From: Hyphococcus sp.
Lineage (GTDB): Bacteria > Pseudomonadota > Alphaproteobacteria > Caulobacterales > Parvularculaceae
Length of the DNA: 49,102 bases
Reading direction: 5' to 3'
NCBI GenBank assembly: GCA_021776345.1
Contig: JAJFGC010000264.1
Span: forward strand, 1-49,102
The notes under the pieces were generated by a model. The model made no database searches. It had not been told where the DNA came from and saw nothing but the letters and a program-made list of their open reading frames with translations. Positions 25,967 to 34,823 of this stretch are shown here, piece by piece. The position numbers and the translations under genes were made by a program. The first letter of the stretch is position 1, and every line of letters starts with the position of its first letter.

Positions 25967-26413
25967 ATGGATCACACACAACTTTATCAGCAACTGATAA
26001 TTTCGGCTGTGCTGGTTGCATCGACAACATTTGTGCACGGCGTCTTCGTTGCGGCGGCGGCAGCCATCTTGCGAACAACGCGCGGTCGCGTCTACGGTGT
26101 TTTTCGGTTTTTCCGTGACTCGGTCGTCTTAGTGTTACTGATATTATGGTTGATGATCGCCCATATCCTCGAAATGGCGATGTGGGCTTTCACCTATCGT
26201 CGCTATGAGCTTTTTGAAAACTTCGAAACGGCGTTTTATTTTTCATCCGCAAGTTACACAACGCTTGGCTTTGGCGATGTACTATTGCCGGAGGCCTGGC
26301 GTCTGCTCGCGGGCGCGACGGCGGCAAACGGGTTTTTGTTGTTCGGTCTTTCTGCGGCGTTTCTTTTCGATGCGGCCGGACAGCTTCGCCTCGCTGGCGT
26401 CAACCGCGAATAA
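25967..26413 (+). CDS. Potassium-channel-like membrane protein
   Basis: The 148-residue protein has membrane helices near 9-34, 46-68 and 112-135 and, before the last, a pore loop 'FYFSSASYTTLGFGD' whose TTLGFGD matches the TxGYGD/TxGFGD potassium filter of the Ion_trans_2 family. The loop is followed by a helix, as in two-helix channel domains. No RCK/TrkA-N regulatory domain is attached. The ATG at 25967 is chosen; the frame extends upstream to 25919 without a good start. It is probably a small potassium or other cation channel subunit in the inner membrane. Confidence 0.78.
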   Translation: MDHTQLYQQLIISAVLVASTTFVHGVFVAAAAAILRTTRGRVYGVFRFFRDSVVLVLLILWLMIAHILEMAMWAFTYRRYELFENFETAFYFSSASYTTLGFGDVLLPEAWRLLAGATAANGFLLFGLSAAFLFDAAGQLRLAGVNRE

Positions 26414-27700
26414 TTAGGCTGTCGCTGCTTCCTCGCGCGGCCTTTTGATGCGATTAGATGCGATCATCAGTGGAATGAAGGCGAGCATCGTCAGGAAACA
26501 GGCGACGATAAACGGCGCCCCCGGAAAATAAACACTGGCGCCATTTTCAACTATAACGAGGCCGCCAATGGTGAAAGGCGTTCCCGGCGAGGAGAACGCG
26601 GCAAAAGTTTGCGTCATCAATGGCGGGCTTATAATCATCGACAGGCTTGCAATCGCCGAGATGGCGCCCTGGAGCTCACCTTGCGCGTTGGATGGAATGG
26701 TGCGGGACATAATACCTTGCAGCGCTGGCCCGGTCACGCCGGACAGCGATGAGATCGCGATCAACGCGTAGATCATCCATTCTTCGTAGGCAAAGGCATA
26801 AGCCATATAGGAAACGGCGGCGATTAAAGTCCCGGCCAGCGCCGCCTTGCGTTCTCCGATTTTTGGAATAACGACGCGCGTCAACCCGCCCTGAACAATC
26901 GCAGCCATCAACCCGACAAACATCAAGGACACGCCGATCATGCTCGGTGACCAGGAAAATTTCTCTTCTGCGTAGTAAGACCAGACCGACGGAAACGTCC
27001 AATGGGCCAGTTGGAAAAGAAAAATAGCGACGGCAACGGGCAGCATAATCGGGTAATGGCGGAACTGCTTTAAATTGCCAAAGGCGTTCGCGCGTTTCCA
27101 CTCGAACGGGCGCCGGTTTTCTTTCGGCAGGGTTTCGGGGAGGGCGAAGAACCCGAAGGTTAAATTGGTGGCGCCAAGCGCGGCGACAAAAAAGAAGGGC
27201 GCTCGCGGACCGAACTCGGCCCCTAAAAGTCCGCCAATACCGGGGCCGATAATAAACCCGAGACCAAAGGCGGCGCCCATCATACCGAAATTAGCCGCAC
27301 GCTTTTCCGGCGGCGTAATATCGGCGATATAAGCGTTTGCCGTTGAAAACGTCGCCGCGAATGCGCCAGCGAGAAGCCGGGCGATGACGATGACGCTTAT
27401 CACCGGTGCAATTGCCATCATCAAAAAGTCGAAAGAATAAGCGGCGAGCGATGTTAATAAAACCGGACGGCGGCCAAACCGATCCGAGAGGCCGCCGATA
27501 ATCGGCATCATGATGAATTGCATCAGCGCATAAACAAAAGTGAGATAGCCGCCCCATTGCGCCGCTTTGGCGAGGCCTTCTCCGGTAACATCCATAATCA
27601 GCTGCGGCATCACCGGCATGATGACGCCGAGACCGATCATGTTGAGCATGACGGTGATGAAAATAAAGACAAGGGCAAACCGGCCGGGCGATGTCGCCAT
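26414..27700 (-). CDS. MFS transporter, TetA-like
   Basis: The 428-residue inner-membrane protein has about 12 helices and the loop 2-3 motif A 'GGLSDRFGRRPVLL' of drug:proton antiporters. Its first helix 'IGLGVIMPVMPQLI' and helix 5 'FGLGFIIGPGIGG' (antiporter motif C) fit the TCR/Tet subfamily. It could export drugs or metabolites; tetracycline resistance should not be assumed from family alone. It is the last gene of a minus-strand series aroK-aroB-corC-mfs, 30 bases after the CorC-type gene. Confidence 0.9.
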   Translation of the reverse strand: MATSPGRFALVFIFITVMLNMIGLGVIMPVMPQLIMDVTGEGLAKAAQWGGYLTFVYALMQFIMMPIIGGLSDRFGRRPVLLTSLAAYSFDFLMMAIAPVISVIVIARLLAGAFAATFSTANAYIADITPPEKRAANFGMMGAAFGLGFIIGPGIGGLLGAEFGPRAPFFFVAALGATNLTFGFFALPETLPKENRRPFEWKRANAFGNLKQFRHYPIMLPVAVAIFLFQLAHWTFPSVWSYYAEEKFSWSPSMIGVSLMFVGLMAAIVQGGLTRVVIPKIGERKAALAGTLIAAVSYMAYAFAYEEWMIYALIAISSLSGVTGPALQGIMSRTIPSNAQGELQGAISAIASLSMIISPPLMTQTFAAFSSPGTPFTIGGLVIVENGASVYFPGAPFIVACFLTMLAFIPLMIASNRIKRPREEAATA

Positions 27701-27730
27701 GAATGTACCTTCTATTACGAATGCTGCGTT

Positions 27731-29023
27731 TCAAGCGGCCGGCTGCACGATGGGCGAGATTTTTATGGCGGTGATCTGGTTTCGCCGCCTTCTTAAAATG
27801 CTGAAGCGAAATCCGTGAAAAGAAAAGGTCTGGCCAACTTCGGGGATACACTGACCTTCGTGAATGACAAGGCCGGCGACGGTCACGGCTTCGTCATCGG
27901 GCAGGTTCCAGTCCATGGCGCGATTGAGATCACGAATGGTGACGTCGCCATCGACATTAAGCGTACCGTCGCCCTGTGGTCTGACGCCTTGTACCGGACT
28001 GTCATATTCATCTTCGATTTCACCGACGATTTCTTCAAGAATATCTTCCATCGTGACAAGGCCCATGATCGCGCCATATTCATCAACCACGAGCGCGAAA
28101 TGCTCCTGCTTCAACTTAAACGCACCCAGCTGCTCTTGAAGGGTTGTGGTCTCCGGCACAAAATAGGGCTGGCGCGCGATGGTTTCGAAATTAATGCCGT
28201 CAGGCTTGCCGTCGGCGTCCCAAAAGGCGCGCATTAAATCTTTTGCGTGGAGGATGCCGATGATATTGTCCGGGTCACCGCGAAATAGAGGCAGACGCGT
28301 ATAGGCGCTTTCCAGCGCCAGCCGTATAATTTCATCGTTTGGCAGGTCAAGATCGATCATCTCGATCGACTTGCGATGCATCATAATTTCTTCAACGCGC
28401 AGCTCATCCAGCTCGAGCGCGCCGCGGATTAGATCTCGCGCTTCTTTGTCGACGCGCCCTTCCGAGTGATGGAGGTCAATTGCGCCGCGCAGTTCTTCAT
28501 GAGCGGAGAAAACAGCGCTGTCTTTTGATACGTCAAGCCCGAATAAATGGAGTAAGGCGCGCACAAAAAGCTGCACGACATGGGTCACCGGCGCGAAGAC
28601 AAACACAACGACCCGCATCAGCGGCGCGACAAGCATCGCAAAAGAATCAGGGCGCGCAATCGCAGCAGTCTTTGGCGCAACCTCAGCAAAGACCAGCACC
28701 AGCACGGTCATCGTCGCTGTTGCAATGGCGTTTGCGAGGCCGGTTGTGCCGAAGATGGAAATAAACACGCTCGTCGCCAGTGATGTCGCGAGAATGTTGA
28801 CGAGATTATTGCCTAACAGGATCGCGCCAATGAGGCGCTCCCGATCGCGGATAAGAAAATTCACGCGGACGGCGCGTGCATCGCCGTCCGATTCCGCCTT
28901 GTGCATTCGGGCGCTTGAAACCGCCGTCAACGCCGTTTCCGAACCGGAAAAGAAGGCGGATATAAACAGGAGGAATAATATTATCCCGATAGGGATAGAT
29001 AACGCCGGATCAATCGCGCTCAT
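27731..29023 (-). CDS. CNNM/CorC-family membrane protein with CBS domains
   Basis: The 430-residue protein has a DUF21 membrane domain (about 1-190, 'FFSGSETALTAVSSARMH' at the start), a pair of CBS domains (about 205-330, with 'IMMHRKSIEMIDLD' and 'HFALVVDEYGAIMGLVT'), and a C-terminal CorC/HlyC transporter-associated domain (about 345-425). The family is linked to magnesium or cobalt efflux and resistance; older 'hemolysin' labels are misleading. It lies 18 bases after aroB, a common alphaproteobacterial order. Confidence 0.92.
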   Translation of the reverse strand: MSAIDPALSIPIGIILFLLFISAFFSGSETALTAVSSARMHKAESDGDARAVRVNFLIRDRERLIGAILLGNNLVNILATSLATSVFISIFGTTGLANAIATATMTVLVLVFAEVAPKTAAIARPDSFAMLVAPLMRVVVFVFAPVTHVVQLFVRALLHLFGLDVSKDSAVFSAHEELRGAIDLHHSEGRVDKEARDLIRGALELDELRVEEIMMHRKSIEMIDLDLPNDEIIRLALESAYTRLPLFRGDPDNIIGILHAKDLMRAFWDADGKPDGINFETIARQPYFVPETTTLQEQLGAFKLKQEHFALVVDEYGAIMGLVTMEDILEEIVGEIEDEYDSPVQGVRPQGDGTLNVDGDVTIRDLNRAMDWNLPDDEAVTVAGLVIHEGQCIPEVGQTFSFHGFRFSILRRRRNQITAIKISPIVQPAA

Positions 29024-29041
29024 AGGTTCGCCTCTTGGCCC

Positions 29042-30157
29042 TTATCGGGCAACTTTCTTTCTTAGAAATGATTGAACATCTTCTAGCGATGCATCTTTGA
29101 CGGTGGAAGCTTTCCCAACGCCATTTGCCAGGATGAGAGTAAGTTTGCCGCGCTCGACCTTTTTGTCCTGCATCATCGAAGTAACCAGGTTGTCTACTGT
29201 GACCGCTTGGTTATCCGGTAAATCCGAAAATTGTGACGGTAAGCCTGCCGCGGCGATGTGTGCTTTGGCGCGGGCGGCGTCATCGGGCGGGCACAAGCCC
29301 TGTTCTGCGGAATAGTCAAAAGCGAGCGCCATGCCGAGGGCTACGGCCTCACCATGAAGGAGCGCGCCTGAATAGCCATAAGCCGCCTCAAATGCGTGGC
29401 CAAATGTATGTCCAAGATTTAAGAGCGCCCGCGCGCCATGTTCGCGCTCATCAGCGGCGACAATGTCAGCTTTCGCCTTACATGATGTTTTAATTGCATG
29501 CTGGCGTTCTGCTTCTCCGCCGGCGAGGAGCGCTTTGCCATTGGCTTCGAGCCATGTGAAGAATGCCGCATCGGAAATAAGGCCGTATTTGATGACCTCC
29601 GCATAGCCAGCGCGCATTTCCCGCTTGGAAAGAGTGTTTAACGTTGAAGTGTCGGCAAGGACAATCGCTGGCTGATGAAATGCGCCGACCAGGTTTTTAC
29701 CCTGCGCTGTGTTGATCGCGGTTTTACCGCCGACGGCGCTATCGACTTGCGCCAGCAGGCTTGTTGGCATTTGTGCAAAGCGGCAGCCGCGTCTCAAGAT
29801 CGCAGCGGCAAATCCGGTAAGGTCGCCAATCACACCGCCGCCAAAAGCGACAATCAAGTCACCGCGTTCGACCCCCAGATCGAGCAGCTGCCCGGTCAAT
29901 CGTTCAAGCTCGCCGAATGATTTTGTCGCTTCGCCGGGCGCCAAGGAAATAAACGCGGCGTCGATCCCGGCTTTTTGCAACCCGGCTTTTAGTCTTTCGC
30001 CTTGTGCGGCCAGAACATTTTCATCGGTGACAACGGTTACACGTGATCGAGAAAGATGCGGCGTCAACAAGTCGCCAGCTTGCTCAAGCAGCTTTGGTCC
30101 GATGTGAATATCATAGCGGCGCTCGCCCAAGGCAACCGACACAAGTTGATTGCTCAT
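29042..30157 (-). CDS. aroB: 3-dehydroquinate synthase
   Basis: AroB converts DAHP to 3-dehydroquinate, step two of the shikimate pathway, using NAD and a divalent metal. Characteristic segments are 'VAFGGGVIGDLTGFAAAILRRG' (NAD and substrate site), 'VGGKTAINTAQGKNLVGAFHQP', 'NLGHTFGHAFE' and 'HGEAVALGM' (metal histidines). Length is normal at 371 residues. Its ATG overlaps the aroK stop by 4 bases (ATGA), so the two are translationally coupled. Confidence 0.97.
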   Translation of the reverse strand: MSNQLVSVALGERRYDIHIGPKLLEQAGDLLTPHLSRSRVTVVTDENVLAAQGERLKAGLQKAGIDAAFISLAPGEATKSFGELERLTGQLLDLGVERGDLIVAFGGGVIGDLTGFAAAILRRGCRFAQMPTSLLAQVDSAVGGKTAINTAQGKNLVGAFHQPAIVLADTSTLNTLSKREMRAGYAEVIKYGLISDAAFFTWLEANGKALLAGGEAERQHAIKTSCKAKADIVAADEREHGARALLNLGHTFGHAFEAAYGYSGALLHGEAVALGMALAFDYSAEQGLCPPDDAARAKAHIAAAGLPSQFSDLPDNQAVTVDNLVTSMMQDKKVERGKLTLILANGVGKASTVKDASLEDVQSFLRKKVAR

Positions 30158-30732
30158 GTCGAACCAGTCCGGGTCTTTAGGGCCACGCCGAGATGTTCTG
30201 CGAGCGATTCAACAATAAGATTGACCGTCTGCATATGCGGGCCAGGCTGGCTTTCAATGTGAATGGACGCTTGCGCATAAAAGGCCTCGCGCTGTTCCAT
30301 CAGGCGGGTCAGCGTTTCTGCCGGATCGCCTTCCTTGAGGAGGGGGCGGACGCCGCGCCGGGTCGCCCGGCGGGTCAGGGTCTGGGTGTCAGCTTTGAGC
30401 CAGACGCTGATCGCGTCCTTGGCAATCCGCTCGCGGGTCTCCTCTTGGGTCAGGGCGCCGCCGCCGGTAGCCAGGACATGGGGCGGGCCGTCAAGCAATC
30501 GGGTGATGACCCGCGCTTCGCCATCGCGGAAGCTTTTCTCTCCATGTCGTTGAAAAAGCTCGGAAACTGACATACCTGCCGCGGCCTCAATTTCGCTATC
30601 CGCATCAAAAAAGGGCAGACCGATCCGCGGCGCAAGCCGGCGGCCCACCGTGGTCTTGCCGGCGCCCATCATGCCCACAAGAACGATCGTTTGGCGGCAC
30701 TGGAAATCAGGATATTTAACGGTATGGTCCAT
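30154..30732 (-). CDS. aroK: Shikimate kinase
   Basis: AroK phosphorylates shikimate with ATP. The 192-residue protein has the P-loop 'GMMGAGKTTVGR', substrate-binding 'FFDADSEIE' and 'FRDGEARV', the central 'ATGGGAL' and the lid 'RPLL'. The frame is open to 30795, but the ATG at 30732 gives a sensible short N terminus. It heads the minus-strand unit aroK-aroB-corC-mfs and faces away from the small membrane ORF at 30822. Confidence 0.95.
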   Translation of the reverse strand: MDHTVKYPDFQCRQTIVLVGMMGAGKTTVGRRLAPRIGLPFFDADSEIEAAAGMSVSELFQRHGEKSFRDGEARVITRLLDGPPHVLATGGGALTQEETRERIAKDAISVWLKADTQTLTRRATRRGVRPLLKEGDPAETLTRLMEQREAFYAQASIHIESQPGPHMQTVNLIVESLAEHLGVALKTRTGST

Positions 30733-30821
30733 GATCGCTAGGTGTAGGCGAGTGCGGCGGCAAGCGCTAGACGGGGCGCTTGCCGGCTGGGGCAATTTCC
30801 GGGCGGCGATGGAGAAGGTTA

Positions 30822-30947
30822 GTGCGGTTCATATTTATTCTTGTGCTTTTGTTGTTGGCGGCCATGGCGGGCCTATTTGTCTATGGGCAAATGCTTGAGC
30901 CGGATACACGGACCATCACGCAGGAGGCGATAATAAATGGTGAGTAG
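30822..30947 (+). CDS. Small membrane protein of 41 residues
   Basis: GTG at 30822 follows GGAGAAGG and opens a 41-codon frame starting 'VRFIFILVLLLLAAMAGLF', a single membrane helix, with tail 'YGQMLEPDTRTITQEAIING'. It ends at TAG 30945-30947, 11 bases inside the next gene, so translation is probably coupled. Small one-helix proteins of this kind are common just before xerD in alphaproteobacteria; function is unknown. Confidence 0.72.
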   Translation: MRFIFILVLLLLAAMAGLFVYGQMLEPDTRTITQEAIINGE

Positions 30948-32619
30948 ATCATCTCTTCGGATTGCCCTCGCAACAGTGGGGCTTGTGGTGACAGGCGCCG
31001 CGGTTGCGCAAGTCGCAATCCCGGACGCCGTTGAAACGGCGCCGCTTGCCAAAGACGCGTTTTCAACCGGCACCCTCGACCGGACAACCGGCGCGCTGCC
31101 CGCCAGCCTTTGGCAAGGGTCTGATGCGCAAACGCTCGAATATCTCCTAACAAAATTGCCGGCGCGTCCATCCGCGCCAAGCCTCGGCGAGGCCCTCAAG
31201 CGCACCTTGCTCTCACCGGGCACTGCGCCGCGCGAAGCCGCGCCATCTCTGGGCGGGAAAAAACTGCTGGCGCTTGCACGCGCTGGCTTTGTCGAAGAAG
31301 CGCGCACTGTGGCGAGTATCTCCACCGCAGGCCGGGACGATCCCTGGTCAGGGCAGGCGCGCGCCGTTGCTGATCTTCTGGACGGCGATATTTCTGCCGC
31401 ATGCAGACGAAATGCTGGCTTATCAACGGGCCGCGATGAGCTCTTTTGGGTTAAGCTGAGAGTGCTGTGCTATGCGCAAGCGGGCGAAGGCGATGCAGCT
31501 GACTTGACACTCGGCGTTTTGCGCGAACAGGGCGCTCTTTCTAGCGGCGATGACGCCTTTTTGAGCGCGGCGGCGACGGGCGTAGCGCCAAAAATTCCGC
31601 CGGCCGCAGAGACAGCGCTGCAATATGCGATTGCCAGAAAGCTCGATCTTCCTTTGGCGCCCGGACTGCTGGAAAAAGCTGATGGCGGCGTTCTTACGTC
31701 GATTGCGCGAAATCAATCGATTGACGCTGCGACGCGCATTTCCGCCGCCCAGCGGGCGGTCGGGCTTGGGGTGCTCGAGCCCGCTGTCTTGGCTGGATTG
31801 GTTTCATCAATCGCTCTTGATGTGGCAGAAATCGCAACTGCCGCTGACCGCGCTCGTGATCGCGCCAGTGACCCAATAACGGATGCTGTTCTCTTTCAGT
31901 CTGTCGCCAGCATGAGCGCGCCGGAATTTTTACGTGATAAAGCACAGCGCATTGCCTTGGCGCTCAGTCTTAGCGACAGCTTTTATCGCGCCTACGCCTT
32001 GTCGCTGCTTTATGCGGATGAAATTGCCGCGCTCGAAGGGGCAGTCCTTTCTCCCGATGAAGCGTCGAGCTTTGCACTTGCGCGGATGGCGGTGGGTGAC
32101 AGCGTCGGCGCCGGTCGATGGTTGTCGGCGATGATTGGCGCCAATAGTTCCGTTGCGGCATTGCCAGAAGCTCAGGCAATGAAATTTATTGATCAGGTAA
32201 ACCTGCTGGCCGTTCTTGATCCGCAAACCGCGGCACGTATTGCCGGCGCCGCTGATGTCTCATTATTGAACGGCAGCCAAGCGGCGTCCGTCACGGCGGG
32301 TGCGCATGCCGATCCGGCAACAACAGCGGAAATTCTGAAAGCTGCGTTTGATGCAGCGCTTGGAAGTAAAGAAGGTCAGGCGAGCCTGGCTGCGCTGGCA
32401 GCATCAACTGGAGCCGCGCCGGATGGTCAGATCGAGACCGTGGTGACGAGCCAGTCACTGCGAGCCGCCGGGCTTGGCGAATTACAACGCCGCTATGAGT
32501 TTGAACGCGCCTGGGCCTCAAAATTTGATGTTGGATCAGGCGGCGGCACTGGCGCTGCGTCATCGGCTGATGCAGCTCGCGGTTTTGGTCCTAGGTTGAA
32601 ACCACCCCGCGGGCAATGA
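30937..32619 (+). CDS. Secreted alanine-rich helical protein of unknown function
   Basis: The 560-residue protein starts with a signal peptide (about 1-25, 'ALATVGLVVTGAAVAQ'). The rest is alanine-rich and almost entirely helical, with repeats such as 'LLALARAGFVEEARTVASIS' and 'LARMAVGDSVGAGRWLSAMI' that resemble TPR/SEL1-like helix pairs, so a periplasmic scaffold is plausible. AGGAGG lies 9 bases before the ATG. The gene overlaps the small membrane ORF before it by 11 bases and xerD after it by 4 (ATGA), so all three share a transcript. No specific family is recognised. Confidence 0.8.
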   Translation: MVSRSSLRIALATVGLVVTGAAVAQVAIPDAVETAPLAKDAFSTGTLDRTTGALPASLWQGSDAQTLEYLLTKLPARPSAPSLGEALKRTLLSPGTAPREAAPSLGGKKLLALARAGFVEEARTVASISTAGRDDPWSGQARAVADLLDGDISAACRRNAGLSTGRDELFWVKLRVLCYAQAGEGDAADLTLGVLREQGALSSGDDAFLSAAATGVAPKIPPAAETALQYAIARKLDLPLAPGLLEKADGGVLTSIARNQSIDAATRISAAQRAVGLGVLEPAVLAGLVSSIALDVAEIATAADRARDRASDPITDAVLFQSVASMSAPEFLRDKAQRIALALSLSDSFYRAYALSLLYADEIAALEGAVLSPDEASSFALARMAVGDSVGAGRWLSAMIGANSSVAALPEAQAMKFIDQVNLLAVLDPQTAARIAGAADVSLLNGSQAASVTAGAHADPATTAEILKAAFDAALGSKEGQASLAALAASTGAAPDGQIETVVTSQSLRAAGLGELQRRYEFERAWASKFDVGSGGGTGAASSADAARGFGPRLKPPRGQ

Positions 32620-33578
32620 CAGCGCAGAAATCTTCAGAAAATACGTCATCGGCGACTAGTGCCCGCCTCATCGAAGCCTTTTTGGAGATGATGGCGGTTG
32701 AGCGCGCGGCGGCGCCGAGCACCTTAAAAAATTATGGTCGCGATCTGGAACGATTTGCCGGGTTCACACGCACGCGCAACGAAACGCTGGAAACGGCAGG
32801 CGCGGAAGACATCGCCGCATGGTTGGAAACGCTCGAGGCAGATGGCCTTGCCGCCTCAACGGCGGCGCTCAAAGTGTCTGCGCTGCGTCAATTTTTTCAA
32901 TTTCTGTATACGGAAGGCCATCGCGGCGATAATCCGAGCGCAGCCATTGATCGGCCGAAAACCAAACGACCGTTGCCCAAGATATTATCAGCAACGGAAG
33001 TCGATGCGCTTTTTCAGGCAGCTTCGGCAATGGAGGGCGCAGCGGGGACCCGCCTTATCGCCATGCTTGAAATTTTATATGCCGCTGGATTGCGTGTTTC
33101 TGAACTGGTGAGCTTGCCGATTGCGGCTATCCGCAAAGGCGAACGGATGATTATTGTGCGCGGCAAGGGCGATAAAGAGCGCATGGCGCCCTTAACCCAG
33201 CGCGCCATCGACGCCGTCGATGCGTATATCGGCGTGCGCAACGAATTTCTGCCAAAGCAAAAAGCCAGCGCCGGTTCCTCGCCCTGGCTGTTTGCCTCTC
33301 GCGGCAAGACCGGACATCTTACCGCTGCGCGCTTTGCCCAAATGCTGAAAGATCTTGCGGTTATCGCTGGGCTGCCCGTGGCGCGGGTCTCGCCTCATGT
33401 TTTGCGCCATGCATTTGCAACTCATCTGCTTGAGGGCGGGGCTGATCTAAGGAGCGTTCAGCAAATGCTGGGTCATGCAGATATCACAACCACCGAGATC
33501 TATACCCATGTGGCCCAGGATCGCCTCCGGGATCTGGTGTTTTCCAAGCATCCATTAGCAAAAAAGCAGGAAAAATAG
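32616..33578 (+). CDS. xerD: Site-specific tyrosine recombinase XerD
   Basis: The 320-residue recombinase has the N-terminal SAM-like DNA-binding domain (about 15-110) and the catalytic domain (about 120-305) with the tetrad visible: Arg in 'AAGLRVSELVSL', Lys in 'RGKGDKER', 'HVLRHAFATHLLEGGADLR' (His-xx-Arg), 'LGHAD' and the nucleophile Tyr in 'TTEIYTHV'. With XerC it resolves chromosome dimers at dif. The position next to accA and facing aroK is the housekeeping xerD context, arguing against an integrase of a mobile element. Confidence 0.93.
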   Translation: MTAQKSSENTSSATSARLIEAFLEMMAVERAAAPSTLKNYGRDLERFAGFTRTRNETLETAGAEDIAAWLETLEADGLAASTAALKVSALRQFFQFLYTEGHRGDNPSAAIDRPKTKRPLPKILSATEVDALFQAASAMEGAAGTRLIAMLEILYAAGLRVSELVSLPIAAIRKGERMIIVRGKGDKERMAPLTQRAIDAVDAYIGVRNEFLPKQKASAGSSPWLFASRGKTGHLTAARFAQMLKDLAVIAGLPVARVSPHVLRHAFATHLLEGGADLRSVQQMLGHADITTTEIYTHVAQDRLRDLVFSKHPLAKKQEK

Positions 33579-33583
33579 CGCTA

Positions 33584-33604
33584 GGATAAATTTGAAATTT
33601 GTCC
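33584..33604. repeat. Short inverted repeat between xerD and accA
   Basis: GGATAAATT and AATTTGTCC flank a TGA loop, forming a nine-pair stem with one G-T pair. No T-tract follows, so it is not a standard terminator. It could weakly attenuate transcription or be an operator; function is unproven. Confidence 0.35.
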
Positions 33605-33648
33605 CGGCGATCATTAGATTTGCCCCTTCGTTACAGTAAGTTGGACCC

Positions 33649-34620
33649 ATGCGCACTTATCTCGATTTTGAAAAACCGATTGCCGAGCTTGAAGGACGGA
33701 TTGAAGATCTGCGGCAGATGGACGGGTCCGCCGACATCAATGTCGATGAAGAAATTCAAAAGCTCCAGGGTAAGGCCGATCAGCTTTTATCCGACGCTTA
33801 TGGCAAGCTGACACGCTGGCAGAAAACACTCGTTGCGCGCCATGCGGCGCGGCCGCATTTTTCAGATTATGTGGTGCGGTTGGTTGATGATTTTACGCCG
33901 CTTGCCGGCGATCGTGCGTTTGGCGAAGACCAGGCAATTATCGGCGGGCCTGCGCGTTTCCGTGGGCGCTCAATTGTTTTGATCGGACATGAGAAGGGGT
34001 CGGATACGGCGGCGCGTGTGAAGCATAATTTCGGCATGGCGCGGCCGGAGGGCTATCGCAAGGCGATGCGTCTTATGGAGCTGGCTGAACGGTTTAAGCT
34101 GCCCGTCGTGACCCTCGTCGATACGCCAGGCGCCTATCCCGGGCGCGGCGCCGAAGAGCGCGGACAGGCGGAAGCGATTGCGAGTTGCACGGCGAAATGT
34201 CTGGCGCTCGGCTCGCCGCTAATTTCGATTGTTGTTGGCGAGGGCGGTTCCGGCGGCGCCGTAGCGCTTGCTGCGGCAAACCGCGTCTTCATGCTGGAGC
34301 ATTCGGTTTATTCAGTAATTTCGCCGGAGGGCTGCGCCTCAATCCTCTGGAAAGACGCGGCTGGGAAGGGCGACAACAAAGCGCCTGACGCAGCGGAAGC
34401 GATGAAAATATCCGCCCAGGATCTTAAAGATCTCGGCGTTATTGATACCATTATTTCCGAACCTATTGGCGGCGCTCACCGCGATCCTGACGCAACGATC
34501 GAACGGCTTGGCGATGCGGTGGAAACGGCGATACGCGAGCTGGAAGTTTTGTCGCCCGAAGAGTTGCGCAAACAGCGGCGCGAAAAATTTATGGCGATTG
34601 GGCGAACCGGTTTGTCGTAA
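33649..34620 (+). CDS. accA: Acetyl-CoA carboxylase carboxyltransferase subunit alpha
   Basis: AccA and AccD together move the carboxyl group from biotin to acetyl-CoA, giving malonyl-CoA for fatty-acid synthesis. The 323-residue protein begins '[18 protein letters not shown]' and has the crotonase-like core with '[22 protein letters not shown]', '[19 protein letters not shown]' and '[13 protein letters not shown]'. Length is standard. It lies 70 bases after xerD; accD is not in the window. Confidence 0.97.
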   Translation: MRTYLDFEKPIAELEGRIEDLRQMDGSADINVDEEIQKLQGKADQLLSDAYGKLTRWQKTLVARHAARPHFSDYVVRLVDDFTPLAGDRAFGEDQAIIGGPARFRGRSIVLIGHEKGSDTAARVKHNFGMARPEGYRKAMRLMELAERFKLPVVTLVDTPGAYPGRGAEERGQAEAIASCTAKCLALGSPLISIVVGEGGSGGAVALAAANRVFMLEHSVYSVISPEGCASILWKDAAGKGDNKAPDAAEAMKISAQDLKDLGVIDTIISEPIGGAHRDPDATIERLGDAVETAIRELEVLSPEELRKQRREKFMAIGRTGLS

Positions 34621-34636
34621 AGCCGTCGCCGACCGA

Positions 34637-34774
34637 TCAGTACGCGAAATATAATAAGACGATCAGCGTAATAACCCCGGCGATCAATGACAGAAACGCC
34701 AGCCGGCTGGTCGCCGGCTTTTTGTTCTGGTCCAAGTCATCGCTTTGGGCGGGTTCTTCGAATTCTTCCGTCAT
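34637..34774 (-). CDS. Small tail-anchored membrane protein of 45 residues
   Basis: On the minus strand, ATG at 34774 opens a 45-codon frame: an acidic start 'MTEEFEEPAQSDDLDQNKKP', then one membrane helix 'LAFLSLIAGVITLIVLLYFAY' reaching almost to the stop. This acidic-tail, one-helix layout is coherent and unlikely by chance. The ribosome-binding site is weak. It converges on accA. No function is known. Confidence 0.6.
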   Translation of the reverse strand: MTEEFEEPAQSDDLDQNKKPATSRLAFLSLIAGVITLIVLLYFAY

Positions 34775-34823
34775 CGTTGGTTACTCAAACCCATCGGTTT
34801 CGGCGACGTCGAACGCCGCCTTT

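Noticed and set aside
26414-27700. Tetracycline-resistance gene tetA
   Set aside because: It shares the MFS antiporter motifs of the Tet group, but family membership does not show the substrate, and no tetR-type regulator gene is adjacent.
32616-33578. Integrase of a mobile element
   Set aside because: The protein has housekeeping XerD context beside accA and aroK, and no attachment repeats or phage genes are nearby.
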